A stretch of DNA of 64,000 nucleotides from Nectonema munidae. Its lineage: Eukaryota > Nematomorpha > Nectonematoida > Nectonematidae. Positions within the stretch are counted from its first letter, which is position 1. Each line of letters opens with the position of its first letter. The notes under the pieces are model-generated. The model did not search any database, was not told where the DNA came from, and worked only from the letters and a program-made list of their open reading frames with translations. This document shows positions 37,701-45,867 of the stretch, piece after piece. Location of the stretch: assembly GCA_030549495.1 (NCBI GenBank), contig JAUIRK010000708.1, forward strand, positions 62,001-126,000, read 5' to 3'. The position numbers and the translations under genes were made by a program.

Positions 37701-40700
37701 TGTACCACAGGAATAAAAATTTATAATATATTTATATATATTAGTTTTTCTCATATATTTTATTACTATGTTTTTACTAACATTTAGAAAATAAGATATT
37801 TTTATTTTTCCTTTTGTGAACAAATAAATAATATTTGGTAATTTATTAGCATTAAAACATATAGGATGTGTAGTTAAAAGGAAAATATCTGATTCCGAAT
37901 CCAATTACTTAAAAACCCAACTATGACTGCAAATACTTAAAGACTTTATAAATTTGACGTCAGCGCTTCGCTTCCAACTTTGCAAAAAGAAGGATCACTC
38001 CATATCATCATCATCAATCATTTGCTCTAATGAGCAGGTCTTTGTCCTGGCGAGCCAAGTTCGACCTTGAATTTGCAGTGACATCTCCATCTTCATTTCA
38101 AAAAAAGGAAGATAATTAAGGATCACTCCATATGTTTGCAAAAAAACTAAACTATTTTTCCTTATTTAAAACACTTTAAAAAAAGTATTTTTTAATACTC
38201 AAAAAAAATCGAACCTGACTCCCCAAACCTGGTTATAACATAAAAGTTTTTATTAGACTACGCGAAATCTTAAAATACGTACGCATTTAAGCCGGATGTG
38301 TACCTTCAGCCCAAAGACATAAACGACGCTAGCGCAAAGATTGTCAACACGGAAAGTGCCACAACTGGCGTCTCCCCCAACGTCAAGAGTTTGGTTATTG
38401 TCGCCATCATCCTCCTTCTCATGATGTTTGTTGTTCACTGCACGTGGATCACTGCCTCTGCCTACTCCAACCCCAGCGTAATCCTCGCTTACAAGCAAAG
38501 AGATGGGTATGCCCATTTTTATAATCGCTTTAATTCTTTGTATTCCATCTCTCTGATTGTGACTCTCTCTTTTTGAAATCACCAATCATTATTTTTTCCT
38601 AATTTCGCCCTAATTAAATTATATAAAAATGAAAAAGATTAACTGACCAATAGTGATAGTTGATACGCACGTCCCTCAGCTACCTATATGTGCAGTGGCG
38701 TATTTAGAAAAAAATATTTGGAGGGGGGATGGGGGTGTTTTTAAAAATAATCACCATCACTACGTGGTCCAAATTAATAAATTTCTAATATACATATCTA
38801 TTTACTAAAATAAACTGGAAGGCAAATAAATATAAAAGATGGATACTTCATTTTAAGAAGGCGCGATATGGACCAATGTCGCCCCCCCCTCCCCTCAATA
38901 CGCCACTGCCTATGTGTCGCCCAGGCCAAAATATCCAGTGATACCCAGTCCTCGCTATTGAATAATTAAGAGCTATGCTCTTTACTTTGCGTAGTTGACT
39001 TTTTCTCTGATTTTAAAGAAAATTACCTTCATTTGCTAATTAAAATTTGACATTTCTCATTGAATTCGGCACAGACTGTTCCATTGAAGTTTTAACTTGT
39101 AAAAGAGGACAAATTATGTACTCTCATAAGCATAAAACACTAATATTATATCTTTTCCTTACAAATAATGCATAAACACCTTTTTACAGCCTGTATTGTC
39201 TTTGTAACTAATTGTTAGCATACACACAATACACATTCTCACAACGCAAACCAAAAAACCCATAGGCTATATGCTTTGGAACTCTACTACACTTACAAAC
39301 CACCTAGACATTCATTCTCTCTCTCTCACACACAAAAGTCATACCCACACGTTTTTAATGTTCTTGATAAAGATCTTTTGTAAGATCGAATTTTTGAAAA
39401 ATTCTTTGTTCCAATAAATTTCTTATAAAAATTTCTCATTGAGGCTTGTGCTCATCTCTTAATCGTCTTTAGAAGTAGAGTTATAATTGATGACTTCCGA
39501 GAAGCGTACTTTTGGCTCCGCAAGAATACTCACGAAGATGCAACTGTTATGTCGTGGTGGGATTATGGCTATCAAATAGCGGGCTTCTCCAACAGAACCA
39601 CGATCGTAGACAACAACACCTGGAATAACTCACACATAGCATTGGTGAGTAGCTTTCTCTATCCTTCACTCATGCACCCTTTACATTCATTAGGACACGC
39701 GGCAAACTTTTTTGTGAAAAGGTTGCATTCAAAATGTACACTTTTTAGAGGATGCAAGGTATACTAAAATGGGCAGTACTCAAAATAGCAATCAAAGAAA
39801 TGAACAATATGTTTTTTAATATTTTAGAAAAATGTTGGAAAATTTATTGATTCAAAGTCTTTTTTTAGCTATAATGAAGTTTTTTTTATTTTTCCTCATC
39901 TTAATTGTTAAGGTAAAATTATTTAAACATGTGTAAACAAGTTTTTTTTCTTTAAAACTACAAAAAATTTAAAAGATATACATATGTAGTATATGTATCG
40001 ACAAATTACAAAAAAATTCTCTAAAAGAAGCTCATTAAAAATATTGTTAATTTTAAACTTTTTTAAAAAAAATATCAGATTTATTTTTATTATATTATAG
40101 ACTTATAACATTGAATATAAAACAAAAGTAGCTTTATTCTTCAAATTCTAAAATACAAACTCAACCGTGAAAATTTAAACAGGTTGTCTAAAATAGTTTG
40201 AAGCTGTTTCATGATAGTGTAATTTGAATATCCAAATTTTTCCTTTCAAAGATTTTTTCCCATCAATTATAGTAAATTAACCCGCAATAAGCTTAAATCA
40301 TTTACCCTAGCGGGTGACAATCTTTGAAGACCGCATGCACCCCGTGGGCGTTATTTTGCCTCCCTCTGCATTAGGGTGAGCCCTAGCGAAACTAATTACC
40401 CTCTCCAAAATTTGAATTACATAATACATCCAAAGACTAAATTGGCTCAAATTGTAGTCTGTGGCAAAATGTACATGCAAAATAAATTACTGAAAAAAGT
40501 ACATTTGGTAAAATCTCTAAATTGGACTTTGTCTTCAAGTACTTATAAAAACCGATTCCAATCTACAAAAGCCTCTCTCTTGCTCGAAATTGAGTCCCAA
40601 AAATTTGGCTCCTATTCTTATTTGTAATCCGATATGGTTTAAATTATAATTAACCTGAAGTCAAGATACGCTATCCTTCATAGTTTCTTATTATGTACAA

Positions 40701-43700
40701 ACGTTTATTTGAAAGTTTATGATAGTATTATACTATCAATATAAATTTCATTAGGGGTCAATTATAAATTACAATTACATTTACAATTATAATTGCAATT
40801 ATGTCGCCCTTTTTTTTCAATTTACAATTACATAATTGATTTTCTCCTCAATTACAATTACAATTTTTTTTATCCATTCGCTTCAGCCCTAGGGCTAGGC
40901 AACCCAAAGGAGACTCATGTCTATCGACATGGGCACCGAAGAAAGGAAACCTGAGAACAAGGAAATTCCCCTACTCTTTTCGAATATTCCTAAGGGATCT
41001 TTAAGGTGCACAAGCCAATTTCGACAATGTACACTACCCAGCTTTTGATAAGTAGGGCTCACTGATATGTCCTGCAACACTTGAGACCCCTCCTGAGGTT
41101 GCTTAACTTCAACATATATTTTAAATAAATGAAAAACAAATGAACACTTTTTCAAGAAAGTTTTATTAAAATTTAAAATCACTCCAGCTGTGAATTACCC
41201 CTGAGGAACATTAATTCCTCAAATCTGGAATCGGACAGACGGCATCGGCCGGGCCTGATAATTTTGCCAGCGACTGAGAAAAGGCGTTCCACAGGAGCAG
41301 AAGATGCAGGGATACTCGGGTACCGAATGGCTAGTGAGCCAATCGTACCACTTTATATGATAGCTGTGAAGAATTGTTGTTCTCTCTATCTCAATGAACT
41401 TACCGCTTCTTCTAGAATTGCTAGGATTGCCGATGATTGAAGTATTACTCTTGGTATATCAAATTAGTAATCTGCTTTATGAAGTATGCTAAGACCTTTT
41501 TTTCACTATGATAAAGAAACATGATAGAAATGTAAAGAAAGAATGAACACATTCTCAAACAAAGACGCTGCCAATAAACTATAATTAAGTAACGAATATC
41601 ATAAAAATCAACGTTTAAGAGACATTTTCACATTGGATTTACACCCAAAACTCTAAAATCAGTCCTAAAAGACGGTATGTTAATTGAAACTTATCTTTTT
41701 ACTCCATTACGCCCTCGTTTGCTTAATACAAATACACGTCGTCTCTTGCTATTTTTTAAATCATTTTATTTCGTTCCTAGGTTGGTAAAGCGATGTCTTC
41801 AAATGAAGAAGACGCGTATAAAATTGTGAAGATGCTTGACGTGAATTATGTGCTTGTGATTTTTGGCGGCTTGATTGGCTTTTCTGGTGATGATATCAAT
41901 AAATTCCTCTGGATGGTGCGCATTGCCCAAGGGGAACATCCCAATGACATCAAAGTAACGTATTTATTTGAAACACACGAAGTCTTCTTTAGCTCTAGAA
42001 GCTAAAATCATTCCTTTTTTGACCCATGTTAAAATTAAATCCTTTTTTTGGACATAAATAAAGCTAGATCAAATCTTATAAAAAAAAATGGTTATGGGTC
42101 GTTTTTGACGGAAAATAGATTGACATACGTTTCCAATATTTCAATACTCAAAAAAACTCTACTATAGATTCAGTATACTCACTGCCTATATAGTGTTACA
42201 TAACTTTAAGTATATAAGTTTTGTGTTAAAAGTAAAGTTTACATCTATCGATAATGATGTCTAAAGCAATAATTCAAAAATATTGTAAAGTAAGAAATTA
42301 TCTCAAGGAAGTTAATTCCGCAAACTTAATTCCTAGAGTTTCAAGTTTTTTATATGATTTTTTTAACATTTAAATTCTTTCATATATAAATTTGAAAACC
42401 GCTATATTTTCAATTTGAGTGCTCAACAAGTAAAAAACTTAGGCTAAATATCTAAAAAAAAATATTCGCGAATTTGTTTTTGAAAGAATATTTGTATTTA
42501 TTTTGGATATTCACCTTTCCACCTCACGTCCGAATCCTCATGCATAAGTAACATTGAACGTGCATTCCTTTTAAATATTTTTTTCATAAATCAAATCAAC
42601 TAACAATGAAGATAGATTAGTTTCAAAAATTTTAACCAATTTTCTTCCAATCCTATCCATCTCTTTCAAAAACTTGGTGTTTAGTATCGAATTTACGTTA
42701 ATTTTTTATCGCAAAAAGTGTGTATACCGAATTGTGACACGTGTCATTTCAGGGTTTAATATAACTTCTTAATGCAGGAGAGAGACTACTTCTCAAAAGA
42801 TGGCTCCTATCGCGTGGACAATCAAGCTTCTGCCACCATGCTAAATTGTTTGATGTACAAACTCTCTTATTACAAGTTTGGCGCCCAAGTATTTCATTCT
42901 TATTTTTTATTTATGTATTTGTTTTTTTTCAATATGTTTCTTGTGATCTCTTCCAAATTACTAAACATCATCCTTCTGACGTGTAGCGTGCTGGGGTTGG
43001 AATATTCCATTTTTATTTTTGAATAAGAAATTATTCTGGTTATCCGTAAAATCAGATATTACCTGGAAAACCCATTTTTGATAAGGAGACTTTGAAGTAA
43101 AAATATTTAAAAAAATCTAATTTTAAAAGGGATTAATTAGAGCGTATTTTTAAAACGAATATTTTTTGCATACAAGAAAACCCTTTATGAGTAAACTCTT
43201 ATATTTTTCGTTTTTTGATTACGGAGACGTTAAAGAAGGGTAAGGGTGAGTAAGGTTGGTTCGATACTGGGTTTCGATAACTCAAGGTCATGTGTTCGAT
43301 CCCGCATCAAGCCTACCTTCTCATAGTTCAATACAAGCGGCGCAATTGTGCCTTCTCGATGAAAACACCATACAGTACCTTTACCTATATCGAGATGTTT
43401 CTCAACCATTTTACCTTCTCAGAACATTAAATATGTCAAGGAACTCTCCATAAAAAATGCATCATGTTTGTATATTTTTTACCATTTTTATACTTGAACA
43501 AAACAATTAAATAGATAAAAAATGCTATAAAAGTTTTCTCAAATATCACTGGTTAACGCGTAATAGCCTTTTATGCTATTAAATCAAGGCAATTAATAAC
43601 AAATAAAACAAACTTTAAGCGTAAAAATATTTACAAAAGCAATGCTTATGTGATGAACAGAAAAAAAGCATTTTTCTAAAAGTAAATAAAAAGTCATTTG

Positions 43701-45361
43701 TTTTAGTGATATTACAACCATGGGAATAAATAAAACTCATAGAGGCATCACTTTTCGTCGGAAACTGAACATTTTTCGGAACACCAGGGCTCCATGCAGG
43801 CCCGGTTGGGAAGCTCTACTATAGCGTACTATATTTCACTTCTTCATAAAGTACGTGTAATATATACTGACCGTGTATCGTATTTGAAAAGTTTTAGAAT
43901 TATTTTTCCCTATCATGTCTTAACTCCTTTATTAATCCTATCATTTTTAAATTTCGAAAAAATATTTAGCTTGTTAGTGAGTTAATTTTTTATATGCAGC
44001 TAACTAGATTGGATTTTAGATAGTTATTGTATTTGACAAAAAAAATTCTTAAAGAAATTCAGAATCCAAAAAAAATATTTATTGTCAATGGAAAATATTT
44101 TGAAAGCGCCCAAAAAATTTTTTATAAGAATAGATTTAAAAATGGCTGTCAAAAAACGAAAATTTATAAACTAATACTAGTATCAATAAATATAAAAAGT
44201 ATATACATTATGATGAAAAATTCTTCAAAATTATCTTCCCCAAAGGGTTAAATAGACATCAGATGACTTTTATTTTAGCTCGTTCTATTATAATTTTTCC
44301 AAATGTGTTTTTGAAGAATTTAAAAATATTTGTTTCATTACTTTTTCTTTTTATCACTTCTGAAGAAGATATATGGACGCAGTGGATTTGACAACACTCG
44401 AAATTCTGAGATTGGAAATGCCAACTTCAACTTGCGGCACTTTGAAGAAGTCTTCACTTCTGATAACTGGCTAGTTCGCATTTATCGTGTCAAAGATTAC
44501 GCCAATCGAGGAAGTGCTTCTTGGAAGGACTACTCTGCTTTATCTTCCTCTCCCTCACTCCCCACAAACTTCCGCACACTAATTACTTCTAAAAAAGTAT
44601 TTTTTTTGCTTATTCAATTCTGCCATTGCCAAAGTAAAAACCAGATTGCGTATGCTGAACATTTGATTGGCTCTCATTACTAAAAAATTAATGGAGGTTG
44701 TGTCTCGTGTTCAATCTGATGAAGTTAGGCCATAATAGCTGTCAACTATTTAGAAGTCGCGTGAAAAATAAAATGGGTCGTGACAAAAGAGAAAGGACAT
44801 CAAAAGAGGGCAAAGTGAAGAAAATCTAAAAGTGTTAATATTTTATTCATACAAATAAATAAAACATGGTGCAGATCATAAAAAAATATACATATAAATT
44901 GTCAATGCTGAATAAATGAACGTCGTGATCAGAGTTTGTCTTATTACACCTGCGTATTATGGGTCGCGATGCAAACTGTGCTTCTCGCTGAGGGTCGCAG
45001 TAAAAAAAGTTTGGAAAACTCTGCTTTAGATTAATTTCATTTTTAAAAAACATGATAATTGATAAGCATATTTTCACTTATTATTTTTCAATCCAGGGCA
45101 CATTTGGGACCTATCACTTTTCAACAGACTTCAAAACGTAAAAGTTTTTGAATTGAAGGAAAGTAGCTTGTTCTATTTTTATATATTGTATGGTTTTACC
45201 TTTAAATCAATTTTTCTAGGGCCTAGAGTTAATTTGAATAACATTTTGGCCTGTATGTAAAAAAGGTTGAGTTCCTTAAATTCTTTTTATTATTTCTTAT
45301 TATTTTCTTGCAGGCGAACTCGAACACTCGTGGCAAATACCGGATTCCCGTTTCATCTTAG
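16544..45361 (+). CDS. Stt3B: STT3B, catalytic subunit of oligosaccharyltransferase (17 exons, 815 aa)
   Basis: Transfers the dolichol-linked glycan to Asn in N-x-S/T sequons in the endoplasmic reticulum; the B form acts mainly after translocation, with a thioredoxin-like partner. I assembled 17 exons with GT-AG introns and continuous phase into 2,448 bases, giving 815 residues against about 826 in human STT3B. Conserved sites: EFDPWFNYR (Asp53), [13 protein letters not shown] (Asp171, Glu173), SVSEHQPT (Glu355), WWDYG (599-603) and the DxxKxxxM motif DINKFLWM (666-673). The N-terminal two thirds is multi-spanning; the rest is lumenal. SAWGGY, a long loop at about 430-510 and IAQGEHP favour STT3B over STT3A. 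Intron 1 is only 60 bases and intron 2 is 4.8 kb. The C-terminal tail lacks the long basic run of vertebrate STT3B. Splice sites were chosen by homology and phase. Confidence 0.96.
16768..16876 (+). CDS. Stt3B: STT3B exon 2 (aa 55-91)
   Basis: Encodes [18 protein letters not shown] and [18 protein letters not shown], the first lumenal loop next to the acidic motif. It ends in phase 0 at ACT|GTATTT. Translation past 16876 runs into intron. Confidence 0.92.
17104..19992. mobile_element. cc8L18.2-like DNA transposon with identified ends
   Basis: The element spans 17111-19985. Its left end reads TAGGGTGGCCCTTAAAAA (17113), and the reverse complement of its right end is TAGGGTGGACCTTAAAAA, an imperfect inverted repeat of about 18 bp. 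GTGTCAC flanks both ends (17104-17110 and 19986-19992) as a probable 7-bp target duplication. Between them, on the minus strand, lies one decayed transposase-like gene of the right length. The element interrupts STT3B intron 2. Confidence 0.75.
17423..19540 (-). pseudogene. cc8L18.2-like transposase-type gene, decayed
   Basis: Read from about 19540 down to 17423, the minus strand gives the family in order. First come [26 protein letters not shown] and an Arg/Gln-rich helix. The open stretch 19037-18507 follows, with [40 protein letters not shown] and [20 protein letters not shown]. Then come [37 protein letters not shown] and finally [20 protein letters not shown] with [15 protein letters not shown]. 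The spaced acidic residues (WDS, GFDTT) suggest a DDE/RNase-H-fold nuclease, though that is inference. Stops and frame changes break it between about 18390 and 18010 and near 17690. The name follows uncharacterised arthropod homologues; relatives are multicopy in arthropods. Confidence 0.75.
20205..20860 (+). repeat. Diverged intronic repeat, copy 1 of 2
   Basis: Shares with 23213-23840, in the same orientation and order: TTATAGTTATCGTT, TTTGAACAAAAA, TTCAAAAAAATGTATG, ATTAAAATTCAAATA, AAAGTTTTGTA and GAAATACTACATAA-like words. Both copies end near ACCCTATGG(A/T)AGT(T/C)GATT. The family is unknown; termini resemble AT-rich pogo-type ends. Confidence 0.6.
20882..21234. repeat. 353-bp palindromic element
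   Basis: The left end ACTAAAATTGACCCCCA matches the reverse complement of the right end ACTAAAATTGACCCCCC. The pairing continues inward through AGTTATAAACAGATTTTACT versus CGTTATAACAAGATTTTACT, TTCAGAAATAC versus TCCAGAAATAC, and CAGGGTGTTATAA versus CAGGGTGCTATAA, to an A/T-rich centre near 21065. The inner words resemble pogo/Tigger inverted repeats. It is a foldback or MITE-like element, or two outward-facing ends. Confidence 0.7.
21646..21755 (+). CDS. Stt3B: STT3B exon 3 (aa 92-128)
   Basis: Found by matching the gap between exons 2 and 4. It encodes [20 protein letters not shown] and [17 protein letters not shown], matching VYPGLMITAGLIHWILN and VCVFLAPTFS of human. The acceptor is AATTTAG|ACTTTT and the donor TTCAG|GTAGAT. 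Relatives have Val-Tyr where this has Thr-Phe, so the exact acceptor is slightly uncertain. It is too short to show as an ORF. Confidence 0.88.
21756..23014 (+). other. STT3B intron 3
   Basis: AT-rich. A 75-codon ORF at 22491 ([20 protein letters not shown]) lacks any recognised domain. No mobile-element ends were identified. Confidence 0.5.
23015..23103 (+). CDS. Stt3B: STT3B exon 4 (aa 128-158)
   Basis: Encodes [18 protein letters not shown] and [11 protein letters not shown], a membrane helix with its loop. Ser128 is split AG|T and Val158 is split G|TT. Acceptor TTTAATAG, donor G|GTAAAAG. Confidence 0.93.
23213..23840 (+). repeat. Diverged intronic repeat, copy 2 of 2
   Basis: Same orientation and word order as 20205-20860, about 3 kb downstream. 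Divergence is high and there are many small indels, so the duplication or the insertions are old. Confidence 0.6.
24496..25146. mobile_element. pogo/Tigger-type deletion derivative, 651 bp
   Basis: The left end CTGTAAAATGCCAAGTTTAT mirrors the right end (complement CTGTAAAATCCCAAGTATAA), with TA on both outer sides (24494-24495, 25147-25148), as for Tc1/mariner/pogo elements. The interior plus strand (about 24920-25025) still reads [20 protein letters not shown], similar to the C-terminal end of Tigger transposases. The rest of the transposase is deleted. Confidence 0.7.
26812..26900 (+). CDS. Stt3B: STT3B exon 5 (aa 158-187)
   Basis: Encodes [20 protein letters not shown] and [10 protein letters not shown]. 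The SYDNEG box carries the second acidic, metal-related motif (Asp171, Glu173). Donor TGG|GTAAGT in phase 0. Confidence 0.95.
27019..27157. repeat. Multi-unit hairpin: three direct and two inverted 22- to 24-bp units
   Basis: Three head-to-tail copies of TTTACTTTAAGTTCGTCCTT (27019-27082; the third has C for T) are followed by a 30-base A/T spacer. Two copies of the reverse complement, AAGGACGAACTTAAAGTAAA, follow (27110-27157). The arms are almost identical, so the structure is young or kept alike by conversion. It could fold into a long RNA stem in the STT3B pre-mRNA. Confidence 0.9.
27915..28198. mobile_element. hAT-type MITE, 284 bp
   Basis: The left end CAGGAGTCACCAAACTACGG, followed by TCCGCGGGCTAGATCCGGCT, is a typical hAT terminus. 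The right end, in complement, reads CAGGGGTCACAAAGC. Flanking octamers share only 5 of 8 bases (CACGAGAG, CTGTAGAG), so the target duplication has decayed or the outer base is misplaced. No coding sequence is inside. Confidence 0.7.
29949..30014 (+). CDS. Stt3B: STT3B exon 6 (aa 188-209)
   Basis: Only 66 bases, encoding [20 protein letters not shown] plus YM, phase 0 on both sides. It matches VKSVKTGSVFWTMCCCLSYF in human. Acceptor CATTTAG, donor ATG|GTAAGT. Too short for ORF prediction. Confidence 0.93.
30015..31758 (+). other. STT3B intron 6
   Basis: No mobile-element ends or domains recognised. Two overlapping short ORFs near 31420-31660 have no domain features. Confidence 0.5.
31759..31858 (+). 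CDS. Stt3B: STT3B exon 7 (aa 210-243)
   Basis: Encodes [20 protein letters not shown] and [19 protein letters not shown] is the STT3B form (SSWGGY in STT3A). It ends in phase 1; Ser243 is split T|CT. Confidence 0.94.
31859..32641 (+). other. STT3B intron 7
   Basis: Very AT-rich; nothing recognised. Confidence 0.5.
32642..32740 (+). CDS. Stt3B: STT3B exon 8 (aa 243-276)
   Basis: Encodes [20 protein letters not shown] and [13 protein letters not shown], near identical to human [22 protein letters not shown]. Gly276 is split G|GC. Acceptor TTTTTTAG, donor GCAG|GTAAGA. Confidence 0.95.
32741..34105 (+). other. STT3B intron 8
   Basis: AT-rich; short ORFs (33271, and 34018 whose tail is exon 9) are not independent genes. 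No repeats recognised. Confidence 0.5.
34106..34252 (+). CDS. Stt3B: STT3B exon 9 (aa 276-325)
   Basis: Encodes [20 protein letters not shown] and the following membrane helix ending CLLTYLG. This loop-helix is the least conserved part of the membrane domain, and here it is Phe/Cys-rich. Gly325 is split G|GT. Acceptor TTGTTGTAG, donor CTAG|GTATTT. Confidence 0.92.
34379..34527 (-). repeat. tRNA-derived SINE family 1, copy in STT3B intron 9
   Basis: On the minus strand it begins GGGCGTGAGTAAGG. An A-box-like segment (GGTGGGTTAGGTACTGGG) and a B box (TTGGGTTCGATCCCGC) follow, then the family body (TTCGATACAAGCGGCG, TCGATGAAAACACC) and the tail GGTACCTTTACCTA. Copies at 43243 and 60413 match throughout. 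Confidence 0.85.
35206..35409 (+). CDS. Stt3B: STT3B exon 10 (aa 325-393)
   Basis: Encodes [20 protein letters not shown] and [20 protein letters not shown]. The SVSEHQPT box contains the catalytic Glu355 of the long external loop that clamps the acceptor. It ends at NPERVF with Val393 split G|TG. Acceptor TTAATCAG, donor TTTG|GTAAGT. Confidence 0.96.
35410..37191 (+). other. STT3B intron 10
   Basis: Carries a pogo/Tigger deletion derivative (35794-36607). The rest is AT-rich. The ORF starting at 37053 is intron read-through into exon 11. Confidence 0.7.
35794..36607 (+). mobile_element. pogo/Tigger deletion derivative, 814 bp
   Basis: Left AGAACCGTTATAACGCGGT (within 35794-35822) pairs with the right end, whose complement reads CAGTTAGCGAGGAACCGTTA then TAACGCGGT. 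TA lies outside both ends. The plus strand inside keeps only the transposase C-terminus: [40 protein letters not shown], and after a break [19 protein letters not shown]. The DNA-binding and catalytic parts are deleted. Confidence 0.75.
37192..37511 (+). CDS. Stt3B: STT3B exon 11 (aa 393-499)
   Basis: Encodes [40 protein letters not shown], then a Ser/Lys-rich cytosolic loop of about 75 residues ending SQSLYDK. Human has NLYDK at the same place. The loop is longer and more serine-rich than in STT3A. Acceptor ACATTTTTAG, donor AAG|GTATAT, phase 0. Confidence 0.94.
37990..38133 (-). mobile_element. Short retroposed insert with 16-bp target duplication
   Basis: AAGGATCACTCCATAT occurs at 37990-38005 and 38118-38133. 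The 112-base insert between them, read on the minus strand, contains GGTCGAACTTGGCTCGCCAG and GACAAAGACCTGCTCATTAG and ends in GATGATGATG. A long direct repeat with a short trinucleotide tail is the mark of target-primed insertion by an RTE-like LINE, or of a SINE that uses it. Confidence 0.7.
38292..38506 (+). CDS. Stt3B: STT3B exon 12 (aa 500-571)
   Basis: Encodes a divergent linker ([20 protein letters not shown]), then [20 protein letters not shown] and [20 protein letters not shown]. This is the last membrane helix and the start of the lumenal domain. The acceptor TTTAAG is less usual than CAG. Gly571 is split GG|A; the donor is GATGG|GTATGC. Confidence 0.9.
38693..38908. mobile_element. 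hAT-type MITE, 216 bp, in intron 12
   Basis: Ends CAGTGGCGTATT / AATACGCCACTG are a perfect 12-bp inverted repeat of a common hAT type. Flanking octamers TATATGTG and CCTATGTG agree at 6 of 8 bases. Next to each end lie runs of G or C (GGAGGGGGGATGGGGG left, CCCCCCCCTCCCC right) that pair with each other. No coding sequence. Confidence 0.8.
39473..39644 (+). CDS. Stt3B: STT3B exon 13 (aa 571-628)
   Basis: Encodes [20 protein letters not shown] and [17 protein letters not shown], the acceptor-sequon binding WWDYG at 599-603. It ends [20 protein letters not shown], which holds the conserved self-glycosylated sequons N618-N-T and N622-N-S. Acceptor GTCTTTAG, donor TTG|GTGAGT. Confidence 0.97.
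39645..41780 (+). other. STT3B intron 13 (2.1 kb)
   Basis: Contains a hAT transposase tail (41179-41360). It also has a stretch of repeated AATTACAATTACAATT words at about 40760-40870, followed by CAGCCCTAGGGCTAGGCAAC, which may be that element's degraded end. The remainder is AT-rich; the 83-codon ORF at 40376 is unrecognised. Confidence 0.6.
41179..41360 (-). pseudogene. C-terminal dimerisation domain of a hAT transposase
   Basis: The minus strand reads [40 protein letters not shown] and [12 protein letters not shown], then stops near 41179. [15 protein letters not shown] is the hallmark of hAT C-termini. The fragment is open and looks fairly young. The catalytic part is missing or too decayed to read. 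Confidence 0.8.
41781..41954 (+). CDS. Stt3B: STT3B exon 14 (aa 629-686)
   Basis: Encodes [40 protein letters not shown] and [26 protein letters not shown] (666-673) is the DxxKxxxM motif that reads the +2 Ser/Thr of the sequon; RIAQGEHP is the STT3B form. Phase 0 at both ends; acceptor CGTTCCTAG, donor AAA|GTAACG. Confidence 0.96.
41955..42777 (+). other. STT3B intron 14
   Basis: AT-rich; no repeat or coding content recognised. Confidence 0.5.
42778..42888 (+). CDS. Stt3B: STT3B exon 15 (aa 687-723)
   Basis: Encodes [20 protein letters not shown] and [17 protein letters not shown], matching SDYFTPQGEFRVDKAGSPTL and LNCLMYKMSYYRFGE of human. Phase 0 at both ends; acceptor AATGCAG, donor CAA|GTATTT. 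Confidence 0.95.
43243..43386 (+). repeat. tRNA-derived SINE family 1, copy in STT3B intron 15
   Basis: Same family as 34379-34527 and 60413-60555. The head is GGGTGAGTAAGGTTGGTTCG, the B box GTGTTCGATCCCGCAT, the body TTCAATACAAGCGGCGCAAT and TCGATGAAAACACC, and the end GTACCTTTACCTA. It differs from the 60413 copy at scattered sites. Confidence 0.85.
44366..44596 (+). CDS. Stt3B: STT3B exon 16 (aa 724-800)
   Basis: Encodes [40 protein letters not shown] and [20 protein letters not shown], matching GFDRTRNAEIGN and HWLVRIYKVK of human, then a Ser/Pro-rich stretch. The start could be 44366 or 44369, since two acceptor AAGs are adjacent. The end is AAAAAA|GTATTT; reading on into the intron would add a spurious tail ending at 44683. 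Confidence 0.9.
44930..45023. repeat. Possible hAT-type remnant in intron 16
   Basis: CAGAGTTTGTCTTATTAC at the left and CAGAGTTTTCCAAACTTTTT (complement) at the right frame GGGTCGCGATGCAAACTGTG and GCTGAGGGTCGCAG, wording typical of animal hAT MITEs. There is no target duplication. The identification is weak. Confidence 0.35.
45314..45361 (+). CDS. Stt3B: STT3B exon 17, C-terminus and stop (aa 801-815)
   Basis: Encodes [15 protein letters not shown] and a TAG stop in phase 0 after TTCTTGCAG. It is short compared with the basic C-terminal tail of vertebrate STT3B. The choice rests on phase, a strong acceptor and the poly(A) signal about 150 bases later. Confidence 0.75.
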   Translation, partial: ANSNTRGKYRIPVSS

Positions 45362-45511
45362 ACAGGCAAAGGCCAATACCGAAATCTCTCGTTTACTCTC
45401 CTCTTGATTCAGATTTAGTCGTCGTCATTTTATACCTTTTGAGTTATCACAGATAGAAAAGTGTTAAGATACACATATCTCATGTGTTTTTCTGATTGTT
45501 TGATTTTATGA

Positions 45512-45517
45512 AATAAA
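45512..45517 (+). terminator. STT3B poly(A) signal
   Basis: AATAAA about 150 bases after the stop codon, followed by a T-rich stretch (TTTATTTTTGGTTTTG). This fits a short 3' UTR. Confidence 0.7.
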
Positions 45518-45689
45518 CATGATTTCGCCTTTCAAACTTTATTTTTGGTTTTGTATAAGTATCTACAATTTTTACAGGTAGCTTCACAATATCTAATTTA
45601 TAATTGTGATACTTTGAAAAATGGTACTAAAGTCTAAATTTAATGTTTTCTCTCTCTTCAAATTAGTAAAAATTTTTGTCGTATGATTT

Positions 45690-45766
45690 AAATGTGTTAT
45701 ATAAGATGAATGCGAGTAGTTACCAACTATCCAAACTCCTTAACCATTAAGCCACATCTACAAGTA
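45690..45766 (-). repeat. tRNA-derived SINE family 2, short copy
   Basis: On the minus strand it reads ACTTGTAGATGTGGCTTAAT then GGTTAAGGAGTTTGG (A-box-like), then a tail CTACTCGCATTCATCTTATA. The tail recurs at the end of the opposite-strand copy at 45868-46063. The B box region is missing. Confidence 0.6.
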
Positions 45767-45867
45767 TGATATCATCCCCATGCGAGTATCCTACATCATC
45801 TCTCCTCATGTATAAAAGCACATTCACTTTGTCCAGTTATTGGCTTATATAGTAAATTTGAAAAATT

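Noticed and set aside
44597-44683. Extension of STT3B exon 16 to an in-frame stop at 44683
   Set aside because: A donor at 44597, an in-phase acceptor at 45313 and a poly(A) signal after the short last exon make splicing the better model. Read-through could still be a minor isoform.
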